Positions 42,130 to 52,629 of a stretch of 64,000 bases of DNA are shown in pieces. Both the position numbers and the translations under genes were made by a program. How positions within the stretch are numbered: position 1 is the stretch's first letter; each line of letters starts with the position of its first letter. Origin of the DNA: Lachnospiraceae bacterium (GTDB lineage Bacteria > Bacillota > Clostridia > Lachnospirales > Lachnospiraceae); the NCBI GenBank assembly GCA_015057665.1, contig SVDY01000004.1, forward strand, positions 91,853 through 155,852. The letters run 5' to 3'. The notes under the pieces were generated by a model. It was not told the origin of the DNA, did not search any database, and worked only from the letters and a program-made list of their open reading frames with translations.

Positions 42130-45100
42130 TTAATCTAGCATCATTAATTCGCGCTTTTTGATTGTGATACTTGCCACTACCTGTTCTGTATATTCTGTCG
42201 GTTTATTTGTTGCCGCATAATCCAGTTCTGTAGTTGCACCAACATAAATTCTTAAGTTTCCGAGTTTATTTGAGGAAAGCCCTAATTGCTCATTCACCCA
42301 ATCACTGTCTAACTCTAATGCCACTACATGATTATTGGTAACGGTTGCACCACCGCCTTTAATCGCGCTGGCCGGAATTTCCTGAAGCCCTGACGTACTG
42401 ACAGCTGCTTTATCTGAGTTAAGCTGGTAGTAATATTTTGTCTGAATTGTCTTAATACCATCGATAATGTTTGTATCGTTAACATAGAAATAAACTTTTT
42501 CATTATCATCTGATACCATACCTGCTTCCTCATCAAATGTTCGATAGGAGAACTCTTTAATGATACCTTTGTTATCAGCATCTTCTACAATACTGATACT
42601 TGGATTACGTTTACCGGATGTATAAGATGCAATGATTGTATTAACAAAAAGTTTTGCTTCCTGAAGTGTAAGATTACTTCCAGGACTATGCCCCATACCC
42701 GTATATGTAATGTTACCTACAGAGTAGATATAGTAATTGTTTCTTACATCATTTGGTACTGCATCATAAATACTGTCTCCTAAACAATACCATACTACGA
42801 TATCACTATCACCTTCTCCAGTTTTATCAAGCTGCATATCAAGCTGATAATATTGGCAATGTGTTGTAGCAATAGAACTCTTATCATGATTCATCGTATA
42901 ATAAGAACTGCCGGAAGATACCTGTTCTCTTGTTGTCTCTTCTAAGTTAATATCATATGGGAAGGAAGTAATCTGTCCCTGATTTACCTGTGTAATAGAA
43001 GTAACACGAGTACCATTGTTATTACTACTATTCATAGAAACACCAGTGTATACATAGTCAAATAATTTATTATTGGAATTACTTGTTACCATAGCGTCAA
43101 TAATAGCAGTGTTAGTAAAACCGTGAGTTTCTTTTACAGAAGATGTTTTGTTTGTCTTTGGCTTGTATGCAGTATCTTTATTCAAACTGTTAATCGCCTT
43201 TACATAGGTATTATTTTCTCCGTCGGTCTGTAAATCAAGTGCCTGATTTGCTTTTAAAAAGCTCAAATCATCTTCCGTAATACCATATCGATCCATACCT
43301 ACTGTAGATCGAATGTACTGATTTAAATAATAGCCCCAATACTGCGTATTGTTACCAAAAACTTTGTATTTACTTTGGGAGCTTCCATTAATCCAAGAAG
43401 TTGTATCATGAGAGAACAATACAGATTTACCGGATTCAATAAAGAGTTTAATTGCTATTGTTGCTTCATAATTACCAATATCACTGTAACAATCCTGGAA
43501 ACCGAGAATCAACATATCATACTGCTGAAGTACATCTTTGTATGCCTGTTCTCCTGTTTTACCATTACATAGAGCAACATATTCATTTACAGATACATCT
43601 TTGATCTGAATATCATAGTTCATCTTTGTTCTTAAGTCATTAAACAACTGTGTAAAAATAGTTGCATAGTAAGATTTACTGCTATCCAAACTTACTCTCT
43701 CAGCAAAGCTTACATTGCCGTTCGCATTAATCTGTAATACATTAACAGTTACCATGTTTTCTGCTTTGATTGCAGTATAGCCGGTCGCACTGTTCTCTGC
43801 TATGGTATTGCCATTTAATATCTGACCATTCTCATCTTTTTTAATTGTAGTCGATACTTTGATCTTCCATGGCAGCATACCTTCATACTGACCAGGAAGC
43901 TCACGGCTTACCGTATATCTTACACCTGTTTTCAACTCATTGTACGCAACTTCTTCCGCAGTACCATCCACATAAATTTCAAGACCGTCTAACTCTTCAG
44001 ACTCTACGTGTTTACCATCAGCATTGGTATCTACATATAGCTGGACTGTGTAGTCTGTCTGCTGCGCTGCAGTTTCCGAAGTATCTGTTAACTCAAATGT
44101 ATAATTTAACGTATACTTTCCGTCAATTTTATTCAAATAATTTACTTCAGAAATCTGTGTTTTGTTTGTATCTGCATAAGTCACCTGGAACTCTGTCGGA
44201 ACAGAAATCAGGGAAATATACAGTTTTGGCATATTGATATATCTTGCCAATGACTGAGCACTGATACTTCCTTCATTTACCACGTTAGACACAGCACCAC
44301 TTCCGGTAAATGTATTCATGAATTCATAAATGTAGGAAGAAGTATCTACATAAGAAGCATTCACTGTCTTGTTTTTGTAAAAAGTATCTGCAATAATGAT
44401 TGGATACCCTGACTGGGCAAATGCAATCAAATCATCTTTCTTTTCTTTTGTAATATCATTACCAGCATATCTTGTTTGATATCCTGGTGTATCTGATCCA
44501 TCGATAAGACCGGAACTATTGTAATCTGTATTCATCAGACCAGCAACTTCTTTTCTTGTGTATACAAGGTCACCTACATGACTATAAATAAGACCATCCA
44601 TGGTATCATCATTATAGTTGGTTTTATTGTTGGATACATTCATAGAGCCAAGAAGTTGAGAAGAACCACTCTTCGCTTCATAACAATCACCAAAATAAAT
44701 CAAATCGTATTTTTCTTTCAGATTTTCCACCTTGCCAATAAGCTCAGCAGTTGTAGTCTGAACGATGGTGATTTCCTTAATTTTTGCTTCCGCTTCGGAT
44801 TCTCCTAACCAGCTTCTTATCTTTGCTTCCGTCAAAGTACTGTATCTGGTTGGTTCAATATCAAGTACTGTAATCTTATCTTTGTAAAGGGAGATACGGC
44901 GTCCATGATATCCAATGATATATTTCAGAAGAGTATTCTGCATGACATGAATCTGATAAGTCTGATTTGTTGTGTCATAAGTATATTCTGAAGTATAGGA
45001 TACTTCGTTTGCTTTATTATAGAAGTTCTCTGTCTCGATTTCTGCTAAGATTGCACTGATACCTCCTAAAGTGCCAGCATCATCTCCTGTTGTTGTATTC

Positions 45101-46629
45101 TGAGCAGAAGTAAATATTTCGCTATGGAAATAGTTATTCACAAGGTTGGTGATTGTGGTTGTCAACGTTGTTGTTCCTTCTGTCTCTGTCACACTGTACG
45201 GATGACTGATATATACGCTTCCATTTACCTTACCGAATTTTGGAACTGTTCCGGATGGAATTAATTTGGAAGAAAGTTCTGTAATCTTATCTGTCCAATC
45301 CTGTTCTGTAAGACCAAAGTAAGAAGTATCTGTACTGCTTGCTGTATATACATTCAACATACAAGCCAGACGAAGAATATTATTCTGTGCGGAAAGCATC
45401 TCTGCTGTCACTGTTGCAGGAAGAATCGTATCATCTAAAATGACCGGAAGATTTACGTTACATACATATTCATAAATAGTAAGCGCTGTATCCCATGTAA
45501 TATCTTCTACAGAAGCTTCTGCAAAATGTCCATAGACACCCAATGAACTTTGCTCATTGTCTGTCAGGACACTCAGATCCAGACAGCTGCTGTTGGAAAG
45601 ATATAAAAGATCAATATCATCCCATGATGTGAGTTTTGTTCCATCTGCTCTCTCAGCTACATTACCCTGTGCAATATTAGATTCTAACTGAGCCGGTGTC
45701 ACAGTAATAACTTCTATTTTACTGGAATCGTCCAGTTCAAACACATATTTTGCAAACCAATCTCTACTTGATACATTAATATTATAATACAGAGTTTCAA
45801 ATGTTACTGTCACTTCCGGACCATCCGCAACGTCTTTCCATACATAATCTCCTGTTCCAGGAGTGTATGTATATTCATATGTCACTTCTGTATTATTAGA
45901 TGTACCATCTCCAGTTTCTCCATCTCCGGTGTCAACCGCCTGAACCTGCTGAGACTGATCTGTTCCGCCTGTGGTGCTCTGATCTGTTCCGCCTGTGGTA
46001 CTCTGGTCTGTTCCACCTGTGGTACTCTGGTCTGTTCCGTTAGTGGTGCCCTGACCTGTTTCGTCTCCATCGTCTTCATCTTCATCTGGAGTTGCTACAG
46101 GAACTTCTGTACGAGTATAGTTACCTGTTCCAGCTGCAAGACCAGCAGATTCTGCAGTCACATATTCACCGGTACGAACTTCTGAGTAACCGGATGGGAA
46201 AATGATTTCACTCCATCCCGTCATCTCGCTTCCTTTATATAAGGATTCTTCATATAAAGAAATTTGTTTTTGTCTGTATAAAGGTACTAAATCAGAATCT
46301 TCATCATTGGATACAATATACTCAAGCAATGCTTCTGCTCTCATACGTCGTTCGCCTTCATCCGCACAAGATGCCAGTAATTTGGATGCAAGGTTCTTTT
46401 CAGAACCGGATACATAGTATCCGAATGAGGCATAAGCCTCATCCGGTACAATTTCTAAAATAATAAATGGATCTGTCTCCATTTCGTCAACTACACTCTG
46501 CACACCGTAGAATCGAGTTGCCGCTTCTACTGTACTTGATACACCTCCAAAGAAAGTGGAAGCAACCATGACTAATAAAATTGAAAGTGCAATGACAGGA
46601 TATAAAATTTTATTCTTTTTCAATACCAT
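42130..46629 (-). CDS. Large secreted surface protein, DUF5057-type
   Basis: 1499 residues. N-terminal signal anchor KNKILYPVIALSILLVMVAS with a likely cut after VEAA near residue 37. The mature protein starts with VDEMETDPFIILEIVPDEAY and YVSGSEKNLA, which I recognise as the DUF5057 region. A Thr/Gly/Asp-rich linker with four STTGGTDQ-type units is at residues ~193-225. Later parts have repeated alpha/beta sequences (YDMLILGFQDCYSDIGNYEA; GDSIYDAVPN) suggesting Rossmann-like or carbohydrate-binding modules. No LPxTG. Start: ATG 3 nt after GGAGT, or TTG two codons later. Encoded after the pilin genes, so it may be exported with or attached to the pilus. Confidence 0.8.
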   Translation of the reverse strand: MVLKKNKILYPVIALSILLVMVASTFFGGVSSTVEAATRFYGVQSVVDEMETDPFIILEIVPDEAYASFGYYVSGSEKNLASKLLASCADEGERRMRAEALLEYIVSNDEDSDLVPLYRQKQISLYEESLYKGSEMTGWSEIIFPSGYSEVRTGEYVTAESAGLAAGTGNYTRTEVPVATPDEDEDDGDETGQGTTNGTDQSTTGGTDQSTTGGTDQSTTGGTDQSQQVQAVDTGDGETGDGTSNNTEVTYEYTYTPGTGDYVWKDVADGPEVTVTFETLYYNINVSSRDWFAKYVFELDDSSKIEVITVTPAQLESNIAQGNVAERADGTKLTSWDDIDLLYLSNSSCLDLSVLTDNEQSSLGVYGHFAEASVEDITWDTALTIYEYVCNVNLPVILDDTILPATVTAEMLSAQNNILRLACMLNVYTASSTDTSYFGLTEQDWTDKITELSSKLIPSGTVPKFGKVNGSVYISHPYSVTETEGTTTLTTTITNLVNNYFHSEIFTSAQNTTTGDDAGTLGGISAILAEIETENFYNKANEVSYTSEYTYDTTNQTYQIHVMQNTLLKYIIGYHGRRISLYKDKITVLDIEPTRYSTLTEAKIRSWLGESEAEAKIKEITIVQTTTAELIGKVENLKEKYDLIYFGDCYEAKSGSSQLLGSMNVSNNKTNYNDDTMDGLIYSHVGDLVYTRKEVAGLMNTDYNSSGLIDGSDTPGYQTRYAGNDITKEKKDDLIAFAQSGYPIIIADTFYKNKTVNASYVDTSSYIYEFMNTFTGSGAVSNVVNEGSISAQSLARYINMPKLYISLISVPTEFQVTYADTNKTQISEVNYLNKIDGKYTLNYTFELTDTSETAAQQTDYTVQLYVDTNADGKHVESEELDGLEIYVDGTAEEVAYNELKTGVRYTVSRELPGQYEGMLPWKIKVSTTIKKDENGQILNGNTIAENSATGYTAIKAENMVTVNVLQINANGNVSFAERVSLDSSKSYYATIFTQLFNDLRTKMNYDIQIKDVSVNEYVALCNGKTGEQAYKDVLQQYDMLILGFQDCYSDIGNYEATIAIKLFIESGKSVLFSHDTTSWINGSSQSKYKVFGNNTQYWGYYLNQYIRSTVGMDRYGITEDDLSFLKANQALDLQTDGENNTYVKAINSLNKDTAYKPKTNKTSSVKETHGFTNTAIIDAMVTSNSNNKLFDYVYTGVSMNSSNNNGTRVTSITQVNQGQITSFPYDINLEETTREQVSSGSSYYTMNHDKSSIATTHCQYYQLDMQLDKTGEGDSDIVVWYCLGDSIYDAVPNDVRNNYYIYSVGNITYTGMGHSPGSNLTLQEAKLFVNTIIASYTSGKRNPSISIVEDADNKGIIKEFSYRTFDEEAGMVSDDNEKVYFYVNDTNIIDGIKTIQTKYYYQLNSDKAAVSTSGLQEIPASAIKGGGATVTNNHVVALELDSDWVNEQLGLSSNKLGNLRIYVGATTELDYAATNKPTEYTEQVVASITIKKRELMMLD
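45955..46050 (-). repeat. 24-bp tandem repeat in the DUF5057 gene
   Basis: About four units of 24 bp encode STTGGTDQ-type octapeptides in a flexible linker. Units differ slightly (GGT/GGC, TCT/TGG changes), so the array is not fresh. Copy number could vary between strains. Confidence 0.8.
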
Positions 46630-46644
46630 CTACTCCTTTCCATT

Positions 46645-49600
46645 TTATTGTCGTCCAAATCTTATACCGTTTGGTTGACTGCAGGAAGACCAGGAAATTG
46701 TTCCTCCATTTCCTGTTGTACACTGATACCAGTCTCTAACTGTACGATTTCTGTTTGTTTTATATTCAATATATGCATAGTACTTCGGTGAGCTGATTGT
46801 AGATTCTTTAAGCATTACATAATACAAATCACCCAAACTGCCCTCGTCATCGTATACAGCATAGAAAGAAGATTCCAGTCGATATCCACGACTTCCCTTT
46901 CCAACATCGTATGTAATTTCTTTCCAATCACTATTATTATTAAAATAATCTATCGGATTTTCAAAACCAATTCTCAATAATGCAGTCGCCACATCACTAT
47001 CCGGTGAGTCATTTGTAATTGCAGTAATGTAATATTCCCATCCCATATTGGAACTGTCGGTGCCATAATTGTTGAAAGAGAAATTACTAATGGAACACTC
47101 GTCATCTTTGATAATCGGATCCAGCTTCGCTCTACCGTCTACCAGGGATGCTGAATTAATATACGCCGAATTACCACTGGCTGATTTATTCCACCAGCTG
47201 ATATTATTTCTATTTCCACCACTTCTTAAAGTTGCTTCTAGATTTAAAACATAATCTTCGCCGCCATTTGGCACTAAAACTTTTGCCGGGGTAATTCTAT
47301 TAACATAATTCCATCTTGCTATATTTGGGTTTGTATTACCAGTATTGGTGTTACTATCGTTACCTGAACCAGTATTGTCACCTCCGGTGTTATCTCCTCC
47401 AGTGTTATCGTTTGGTCTTGTACCAGGAATTACCATTACAACAAACTCTTCAGAATCTTTACCACTGGTAGAAGAATCCCATTTTGCCTGCAATGTAATA
47501 TAGATGTCCTGATTGTAATAGTGATAAGAAGAATAGAATTGAGAGGTTACAGTTAACAATCCTTCTTCCAAACTCATACCATTCACTTTAGATGAAGATG
47601 AACTAATCCAGATTGTATTCTGTTTCGTAGCCACTTTCGTTACTACCCACTTAACATCTTCATCATCCGTTACATCCATTCCTCCTGATGTGGCAGTTAA
47701 CTGAATAGACTCACCCCTGTACATGGTTGTATCTCCGGATACAACAAGTTTTAAAAGTTCTGTACTAATTTTCATGGTCGCATAATAATTTGCATTGTCT
47801 GCAAGCTCAGCTTTTACACGGAACTGAGTAATAGATGATGGTTCATCTTTACCGATTTTAACTACCGCTTCTCCACGTCCGTCAGATGCTTTACTTCCGG
47901 TAATATTGGTATTACCAAAGGCTGTAAAGTAATATGTTGGGTTTGTTTCTTTAGACATGCTCCACGCAATGTCATATTCTTCCAGCCCGACCGCTTTTGC
48001 AAAAATACCCGTTACGGTGTCTCCCATCTTCGCCATCAGAAGTTCCGGAGAGATTGAAAGGTATACTTTCGGAACTGTGACTGTCTTGGAAATCTGTACG
48101 GATGTGTCAGATTTTAATTCTGCCACAACAGTCAGAAGATATTTATAGTCATAAGATAAAGTGTAATCTACATCTAATTCGCCCGCACTGTTGATTGTTA
48201 CAGGTGTACCTGTTACACTACTGTTTAATCTACAGTACCAGTTGAAGTCGTCTACAGGCATCTTCTGGGTTTCACCATTTGCATTTGTCATTTCAACATA
48301 ACAGTCAGCATCTCCGCCACGATTGATTGTAGAAATTTCCTGGTCTTTATCATCAACAATCTTGACTGCCAACGTATTTGTTCCAAAAGAATATTTATTT
48401 CCCACGGTAACCTGATAACTTGCCACTAATGTGTCTTCGTCATCATCTCCCTCAATTGTAAGGGAGTGTCTTGCTGTTACAAGGAATGCACCTGTTTCAG
48501 AGTTACTATCTACCAAAATGTTACAATAGGAAATCTTTCCTGCTGTTTCAAATCCTGAAGATGCAATCGAACTTACAGTGTTACCATTCAGTCCGTGAAT
48601 TTCCCAGATTAAAGTTGCTTCTTCATCAGATAAACTATCACTGGCTTCCAGTTTACCTTCAAAATGAATAGCATTGCCTGGTTTTACAGTCATGTTTGGA
48701 ATTGCAACGGCACCATCTGATGTTTTTGAAACAGTCGGCCATGTATATATGGAACCGGATACTGTATATCCCTCATCCGCATTTGGTTCAAAATTTTTAT
48801 TATAAGAAGAACTTATATCAAGAGAAGGAGTAATACTTAACATATCTACCTTTTTAATTCCAATCTGCACTACATTTGATTCGATTTCATTTCCCTTACC
48901 GTCATCTACATATGCTTTTACATAGATTGCCTCGTTATAAGTTGTGGAATCAAGAGCAACGATATTTTTGCTTACGGTAAGAATATTTTCAGCATCAATC
49001 GTAATATATTCATCCATGCTTCCGGTTGCCGGATAAATGATGTTATCCATATTCTGCTTTGTCGCAACTTCCCAACGTTTGATAACCTGGCTTGGATATC
49101 CTTTACCGGTAACTTTTGCAGTGAGCTGCACTTTTCCTCCAGGTGTTGTAATTCTTGGATTCGCATCGATAGTTACATTCTGTACTTCGGAAACAACAAT
49201 CTGACTGACATTGGAATATATCTGAGCCACACTATCCACGTTAATCATAATACTATTACGAAGTTTAATGATGCCATCTGTGTTATACTCTTTTGTCTGA
49301 TTTTTCATCTGAAGAACAATCTTAACTTTGTTTGTCTTTTCATAATCAGTAAGATCTACAGAAAAATGTTCCACACCTTCTGCAAGAAGATCCCACCCAT
49401 TATTTTTTGTGCCTGTTATATCAATATTCGCAACTGTAATCGAATTGTTAATCGCACCTCCGACTTCTTTATAATAAAGAGTCTTTGTTGCAGTATCCCA
49501 TTTAATCAAAAGTGCAAGATAATGATCCGGTAAAGACTCATTGATATTAAATGCATAGAGAATCTTGGACTGTGCCTCTCCAGATGCCTGTGCATCATTT

Positions 49601-49872
49601 GTTACAAACTGGAATCCCGATGGATCTGCTTCATTTGTTACAAAATTGTAGTTAACACCGAGGGTAGAATCAATCAGCATATTCTCAATCTGGTTGAGCG
49701 CAAGCTGTGCTTCTTTTTGTAACGTGGTCTCTGCGTTAACATTGGAATAAGAGCGCGCTGATGTAACAAAAAGACCGCCGATAGCAAGTGTTGCAACGCC
49801 TAAAATGGCAAAAGCAACAATCAACTCAATCAACGTAAAGCCTTTGTGACAAATTTTTGATATATATTTCAT
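46645..49872 (-). CDS. Giant prepilin-like adhesin, 1075 residues
   Basis: AGGAGGG 7 nt before ATG. A classic prepilin signal HKG|FTLIELIVAFAILGVATLA with Glu at +5, then an amphipathic N-terminal helix (TTLQKEAQLALNQIENMLID) as in PulJ/GspJ-type minor pilins, which are usually ~200 residues. The remainder (about 800 residues) consists of beta-rich, Ig-like/BIG2-like domains (VSEVQNVTIDANPRITTPGG, VSGDTTMYRGESIQLTATSG) and a Gly/Asn/Asp linker at ~825-850. It probably sits at the pilus tip and carries adhesive domains. Cofactors and ligand unknown. Confidence 0.85.
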   Translation of the reverse strand: MKYISKICHKGFTLIELIVAFAILGVATLAIGGLFVTSARSYSNVNAETTLQKEAQLALNQIENMLIDSTLGVNYNFVTNEADPSGFQFVTNDAQASGEAQSKILYAFNINESLPDHYLALLIKWDTATKTLYYKEVGGAINNSITVANIDITGTKNNGWDLLAEGVEHFSVDLTDYEKTNKVKIVLQMKNQTKEYNTDGIIKLRNSIMINVDSVAQIYSNVSQIVVSEVQNVTIDANPRITTPGGKVQLTAKVTGKGYPSQVIKRWEVATKQNMDNIIYPATGSMDEYITIDAENILTVSKNIVALDSTTYNEAIYVKAYVDDGKGNEIESNVVQIGIKKVDMLSITPSLDISSSYNKNFEPNADEGYTVSGSIYTWPTVSKTSDGAVAIPNMTVKPGNAIHFEGKLEASDSLSDEEATLIWEIHGLNGNTVSSIASSGFETAGKISYCNILVDSNSETGAFLVTARHSLTIEGDDDEDTLVASYQVTVGNKYSFGTNTLAVKIVDDKDQEISTINRGGDADCYVEMTNANGETQKMPVDDFNWYCRLNSSVTGTPVTINSAGELDVDYTLSYDYKYLLTVVAELKSDTSVQISKTVTVPKVYLSISPELLMAKMGDTVTGIFAKAVGLEEYDIAWSMSKETNPTYYFTAFGNTNITGSKASDGRGEAVVKIGKDEPSSITQFRVKAELADNANYYATMKISTELLKLVVSGDTTMYRGESIQLTATSGGMDVTDDEDVKWVVTKVATKQNTIWISSSSSKVNGMSLEEGLLTVTSQFYSSYHYYNQDIYITLQAKWDSSTSGKDSEEFVVMVIPGTRPNDNTGGDNTGGDNTGSGNDSNTNTGNTNPNIARWNYVNRITPAKVLVPNGGEDYVLNLEATLRSGGNRNNISWWNKSASGNSAYINSASLVDGRAKLDPIIKDDECSISNFSFNNYGTDSSNMGWEYYITAITNDSPDSDVATALLRIGFENPIDYFNNNSDWKEITYDVGKGSRGYRLESSFYAVYDDEGSLGDLYYVMLKESTISSPKYYAYIEYKTNRNRTVRDWYQCTTGNGGTISWSSCSQPNGIRFGRQ

Positions 49873-49884
49873 TTGCTTTCCCTC

Positions 49885-50382
49885 CTATTCTATCGTAGTA
49901 CGACCTGTTTTTTCATAACAAGTAATTATATATGTTTTTCCACCGCCGGATACTTTGATAGCAGTACAAATACCCCCATCTTCCGTGCCCACATATGTGT
50001 TTTTGAAGGCTCCCGAACTCTTATTAAAGGAAAAAATCATTGGCTGTTCTCCTAATGTCTTCTCAACTGCGTCATTTTTCATGGTATAGGTTACAGTAAC
50101 TGCACCATTGCCAATCTTTTTCTCAGTACCTTCATAACTTTTTTTCAGGTAAATATCATTCCCTTTTTTATAAATCTGCAGTGTTGCGGTACCATAAGCG
50201 ATTCCGTCACTGCTATATGACTGCGTTCTCGTTCTTTCCAGTGCATAATTAATCTCTGATGCACAGTTCTTTGCACGTGAAAGAGAAATTGCATTAATGG
50301 AATATCCGCCAACAGCAAGGGCGACTCCCATGATTGCAATGACTACAATCAATTCGATTAATGAAAAACCTCGATTTTTCAT
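49885..50382 (-). CDS. Prepilin, GspH-like
   Basis: 165 residues from ATG 50382 (AGGAGG 5 nt upstream). Prepilin leader MKNRG|FSLIELIVVIAIMGVAL with Glu at +5, then SRAKNCASEINYALERTRTQ as in GspH/FimT minor pilins. The C-terminal domain is small and beta-rich (GICTAIKVSGGGKTYIITCY). Located between the PilX-like protein and the 1075-residue pilin; presumably helps initiate pilus assembly. Confidence 0.9.
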   Translation of the reverse strand: MKNRGFSLIELIVVIAIMGVALAVGGYSINAISLSRAKNCASEINYALERTRTQSYSSDGIAYGTATLQIYKKGNDIYLKKSYEGTEKKIGNGAVTVTYTMKNDAVEKTLGEQPMIFSFNKSSGAFKNTYVGTEDGGICTAIKVSGGGKTYIITCYEKTGRTTIE

Positions 50383-50401
50383 ACCCACCTCCTGCTATTG
50401 A

Positions 50402-52603
50402 TTATTCAGATTTCCAGTTTTCATAAACTAAGCAATTTCTGATATCAGAACTGCCATCGTTTCCTTCACCAGAGGTTCCACTTCCATAGTTTTCTCCTCC
50501 AACAAAGAAATTCTTAACGAATATTTCTTCTGATCCAATTGTGCAGCTTAACTGCATTGCCTTTGTTACAACGTCTGCATCTGCTTTTAAGATTCTAGGA
50601 TTGTCTGCAGTCTGTCCGCTTAATCCTTCTTTGTTGAAGGACAGATGTCCTCCGCAGATTACAAGACCATTCCATGCCATATTGTTTGTGCCATCCAGAA
50701 TCAAATCGCCTGTCGCAATTACTATGCCGGTTCCATACTCTGAGATTGTATAGGCTGTGTCTCCGGCATCATTATTATCGATGACAATTACTTCAATGGA
50801 GTCCCCAGCCGCTTCCACTGACGGAAGTGTAATCCTTGCCACGTTACCGGATAATGTCACATTTTCAGATGCAGTGCCGCCAGCAAACAACTTTTCAATT
50901 GCTGTTTCATTAATGATATTTTCATATACGGTAGTGTCTTCAATTCCAGCATTACCTGTTGTATTAGTAACAAGTTTTTTACAAAGAGATTGGAAATTAT
51001 TCTGGTAGTTTAACATCTCCTGTCCAGCTAAAGCTATGTTTCCTGTGTTACCATGATATGTAGCACCATCGCCGCTCTCTGCTTCTACAAGATAATTACC
51101 TTGTGTTACGATACGTGTAAGTTCTGTTGTATCTGCGATACTGAACACTTTCAGATACTGTTCAAGATAGTCCTTCATCTTTTCATTCTTTGTATAATAA
51201 GCCATGAAATAATCACTTGCAGTATCTGCATTGTCAAAAAGAAAATATAAATATACCGCACCGCCGGTTCTGTTTGTGAACACAGTGCATACATCCACTG
51301 CACCATAGGAACGAGCTGTTCTTCCAAGAGAATTGATATAAGAATCTAATACCGCATCCTGCCATCCGTCCTCCAGGGCTCCAAACTGTTCAAAAGTCAT
51401 CGGATTAGACACAATACCTTTACATTCTTTTGGTACAAGATATGCAAGCTGATTACTTTTTACGGCAACAGAATCACCCATCAATACATCTTCCTGCACC
51501 AAATCGGAATATTCTCCCTGTACGGATACGAAAGATGTTCCCGCAACAACCAGAGTCGCTGCATCTGACATATTAAGTGTTGTTCCCTGTCCATTTACGA
51601 TAATCGCGCTGCTTTCTCTTGCATTCATGTCATTATTACTATATCCGTAATACTGACCTCCAATTGTAAGCGTGCCGTTCTTACCATTCATGGTTGTATC
51701 ATCTTTTACATAGGTTCTTCCAATTACTTTTACTGTACTGTTGTCTCCATTCACAGTAATCATATCTGTCCAAAGAGAAGTAATGGAACCAGTTTCAAAG
51801 GTACTGCCATCTGCGATAGAAATTTCACCTTCTGATACAAGAAGAGAAGATGCACTATCATTTGCAGACAATCCGGATGTTTCATTTACAAGAATAGAAA
51901 CTGCATCCTCATATGAATTCTCTATTCCACGAAGATCTTTCCCAAAAAATGCTTTTCCAGAGATTTTACCATATCCGGTCACATCCACACCCTGCTGAGC
52001 GATGATAGCATATTCCGCAATTTCCGGCATATCAGAAATCAGACCAAATTCCACATCCGGAATTAAAATCTTAATATCTGTTGTGATTTTATTGGAGTAC
52101 CCATCTTTTTCGTATCTTACCGTTACATTTTTTAATGACAAACCGTCACTTAACGTCTGTAACACGTTGTTGTCATTATCTTCATCTTTTAAATAAGCCT
52201 GATTTCCATCGCTAAGATAAGATTTTAACATAGCAACACTATATTTTGACTGGCTTTCCGGAGCACGCAGTCTATCTACAAGATTTAATACGAAATAGGA
52301 GGCAAATCCTTCTTTCATATCAGCCTCATTCTTAAATTCTTCACCATATCTTTCCATTACGGAAGTATAAGCTGCTTTATACTGATCGGATACTTCCTCC
52401 TGAAGACCTGCCATAATTTCTTCCATGACTGCTTCTGCGGAATAGAAATTATCTGTCGCCTTTTTATCTACCACTTTCATATTCAAGTTCGTGTAAGCAA
52501 CTGACATAATCAATACACCAAGAATAGACACAATAGTCATCACAATTACTACAGACAAAAGGGCGCCGCCTCGATTGGAATGATATTGATTCAATTTTTT
52601 CAT
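50402..52603 (-). CDS. PilX-like membrane protein with large beta domain
   Basis: 733 residues from ATG 52603 (AGGAGGAG 6 nt upstream). Single N-terminal segment GGALLSVVIVMTIVSILGVL without the GFTLIE cleavage site, as in PilX-type minor pilins, followed by FYSAEAVMEEIMAGL. Most of the protein is a long stretch of repetitive beta-like sequence (ISGKAFFGKDLRGIENSYED, GEISIADGSTFETGS, MNGKNGTLTIGGQYYGYSNN) that may form a beta-helix. Co-transcribed with the prepilins on either side, 19 nt after the previous gene. It is much larger than family members of about 200 residues. Confidence 0.82.
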   Translation of the reverse strand: MKKLNQYHSNRGGALLSVVIVMTIVSILGVLIMSVAYTNLNMKVVDKKATDNFYSAEAVMEEIMAGLQEEVSDQYKAAYTSVMERYGEEFKNEADMKEGFASYFVLNLVDRLRAPESQSKYSVAMLKSYLSDGNQAYLKDEDNDNNVLQTLSDGLSLKNVTVRYEKDGYSNKITTDIKILIPDVEFGLISDMPEIAEYAIIAQQGVDVTGYGKISGKAFFGKDLRGIENSYEDAVSILVNETSGLSANDSASSLLVSEGEISIADGSTFETGSITSLWTDMITVNGDNSTVKVIGRTYVKDDTTMNGKNGTLTIGGQYYGYSNNDMNARESSAIIVNGQGTTLNMSDAATLVVAGTSFVSVQGEYSDLVQEDVLMGDSVAVKSNQLAYLVPKECKGIVSNPMTFEQFGALEDGWQDAVLDSYINSLGRTARSYGAVDVCTVFTNRTGGAVYLYFLFDNADTASDYFMAYYTKNEKMKDYLEQYLKVFSIADTTELTRIVTQGNYLVEAESGDGATYHGNTGNIALAGQEMLNYQNNFQSLCKKLVTNTTGNAGIEDTTVYENIINETAIEKLFAGGTASENVTLSGNVARITLPSVEAAGDSIEVIVIDNNDAGDTAYTISEYGTGIVIATGDLILDGTNNMAWNGLVICGGHLSFNKEGLSGQTADNPRILKADADVVTKAMQLSCTIGSEEIFVKNFFVGGENYGSGTSGEGNDGSSDIRNCLVYENWKSE

Positions 52604-52629
52604 TCTGATCTCCTCCTGCTCTTTCATCT

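Noticed and set aside
45955..46050. Tandem repeats considered as a CRISPR array
   Set aside because: 24-bp units without unique spacers, in frame inside a large gene; they encode a linker.
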